Origin: an uncultured Clostridia bacterium
GTDB taxonomy: Bacteria > Bacillota > Clostridia > Oscillospirales > Oscillospiraceae
Reading direction: 5' to 3'
Assembly: GCA_946405655.1 (NCBI GenBank)
Contig: CAMJHX010000107.1
Coordinates: 1 to 5,244 of the forward strand
Length of the DNA stretch: 5,244 nt
The notes below the pieces were generated by a model that was not told the origin of the DNA, did not search any database, and worked only from the letters and a program-made list of their open reading frames with translations. Below are positions 4,989 through 5,244 of the stretch, piece after piece (the stretch's first letter is position 1; each line of letters opens with the position of its first letter). Both the position numbers and the translations under genes were made by a program.

Positions 4989-5244
4989 GTGCTCAGAATG
5001 GTGTTGAAACTAATCCTGTTTCTCGCGCTGGCGCTGGTCGTCCTCGCGGCGGCCGGCCTCGCCTTTCTGCGGTTCTGGCCGTCGGTCGGCAGTCTGCCCG
5101 ACCGGGCGGAGCGCGCGCAGCTGGAGCGAAGATCCGCGCATTATGCCGGCGGAACATTTCAAAATGAGCATGAGATCACAACGATGACCGGCAGCGCCGA
5201 CCCGTCCAGCGACCGGAAAAAGCCGTGCGCGATGCTCCCGGCGG
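4989..5244 (+). CDS. N-terminus of a membrane-anchored protein, probably an MBL-fold metallo-hydrolase (cut by window edge)
   Basis: The frame is open to the window end (85 complete codons). Residues 1-28 (MLRMVLKLILFLALALVVLAAAGLAFLR) form one hydrophobic segment after a short basic start, a membrane anchor or uncleaved signal. The following stretch, with a short LPDRAER...LERRSAHYAGGTFQNEHEITTMT and then a DP...DRKKP segment, resembles the conserved N-terminal extension (S-x-x-Y/F-x-x-G-x-F-x-N) that precedes the catalytic domain in membrane-linked MBL-fold hydrolases of the UlaG / NAPE-PLD-like group. The metal-binding HxHxDH motif would lie beyond the window, so the catalytic assignment is unproven. 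The start is taken as GTG 4989 for its ribosome binding site; ATG 4998 would remove only three residues. Four bases separate it from the small protein gene, so the two are almost certainly one operon. Confidence 0.65.
   Translation, partial: MLRMVLKLILFLALALVVLAAAGLAFLRFWPSVGSLPDRAERAQLERRSAHYAGGTFQNEHEITTMTGSADPSSDRKKPCAMLPA

Overview
The window looks like ordinary chromosome from a GC-rich (roughly 60% by eye) anaerobic Firmicute, most likely a Clostridia/Oscillospiraceae-type gut bacterium. This is inferred from three things: strong GGAGG-type ribosome binding sites with sigma-A-like promoters, a secreted NlpC/P60 protein with three C-terminal S-layer homology (SLH) modules of the style common in that group, and the strong G/C bias at third codon positions. 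No mobile element, CRISPR array, rRNA or tRNA was seen.

Layout. (1) Positions 1-152, minus strand: N-terminus of mnmA, the tRNA U34 2-thiouridylase, running off the left edge. (2) Positions 153-253: a compact divergent regulatory region with a near-consensus plus-strand promoter and a perfect 9-bp inverted repeat that covers its -35 box. (3) Positions 254-2263, plus strand: a two-gene operon encoding a nitrilase-superfamily carbon-nitrogen hydrolase and a PLP-dependent enzyme of the Cys/Met (trans-sulfuration) family, closed by a hairpin terminator. (4) Positions 2322-4535, plus strand: a monocistronic gene with its own promoter, encoding a secreted 716-residue cell-wall hydrolase: signal peptide, SH3-like region, NlpC/P60 catalytic domain, small beta domain, three SLH modules. 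(5) Positions 4536-4801: a non-coding gap of about 266 bases with two good hairpins, an AT-rich tract and a promoter. (6) Positions 4802-5244, plus strand: a 60-residue helical small protein followed 4 bases later by the start of a membrane-anchored protein that resembles the N-terminus of MBL-fold metallo-hydrolases and is cut by the right edge.

How the parts may fit. mnmA and the PLP enzyme both belong to sulfur/cysteine biology and face away from the shared dyad, so sulfur- or cysteine-responsive control of both directions is a reasonable but unproven reading. The SLH hydrolase is a separate cell-envelope unit, and the small protein plus MBL-like gene form another separate unit. Two start sites were moved downstream of the longest open frame because promoter and ribosome binding site positions demand it (254 rather than 212, and 2385 rather than 2349), and the last gene is best started at a GTG at 4989. 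I found no convincing evidence of a wholly new system. The most interesting items are the divergent dyad, the atypical active-site residues of the PLP enzyme, and the coupled small-protein/membrane-hydrolase pair.
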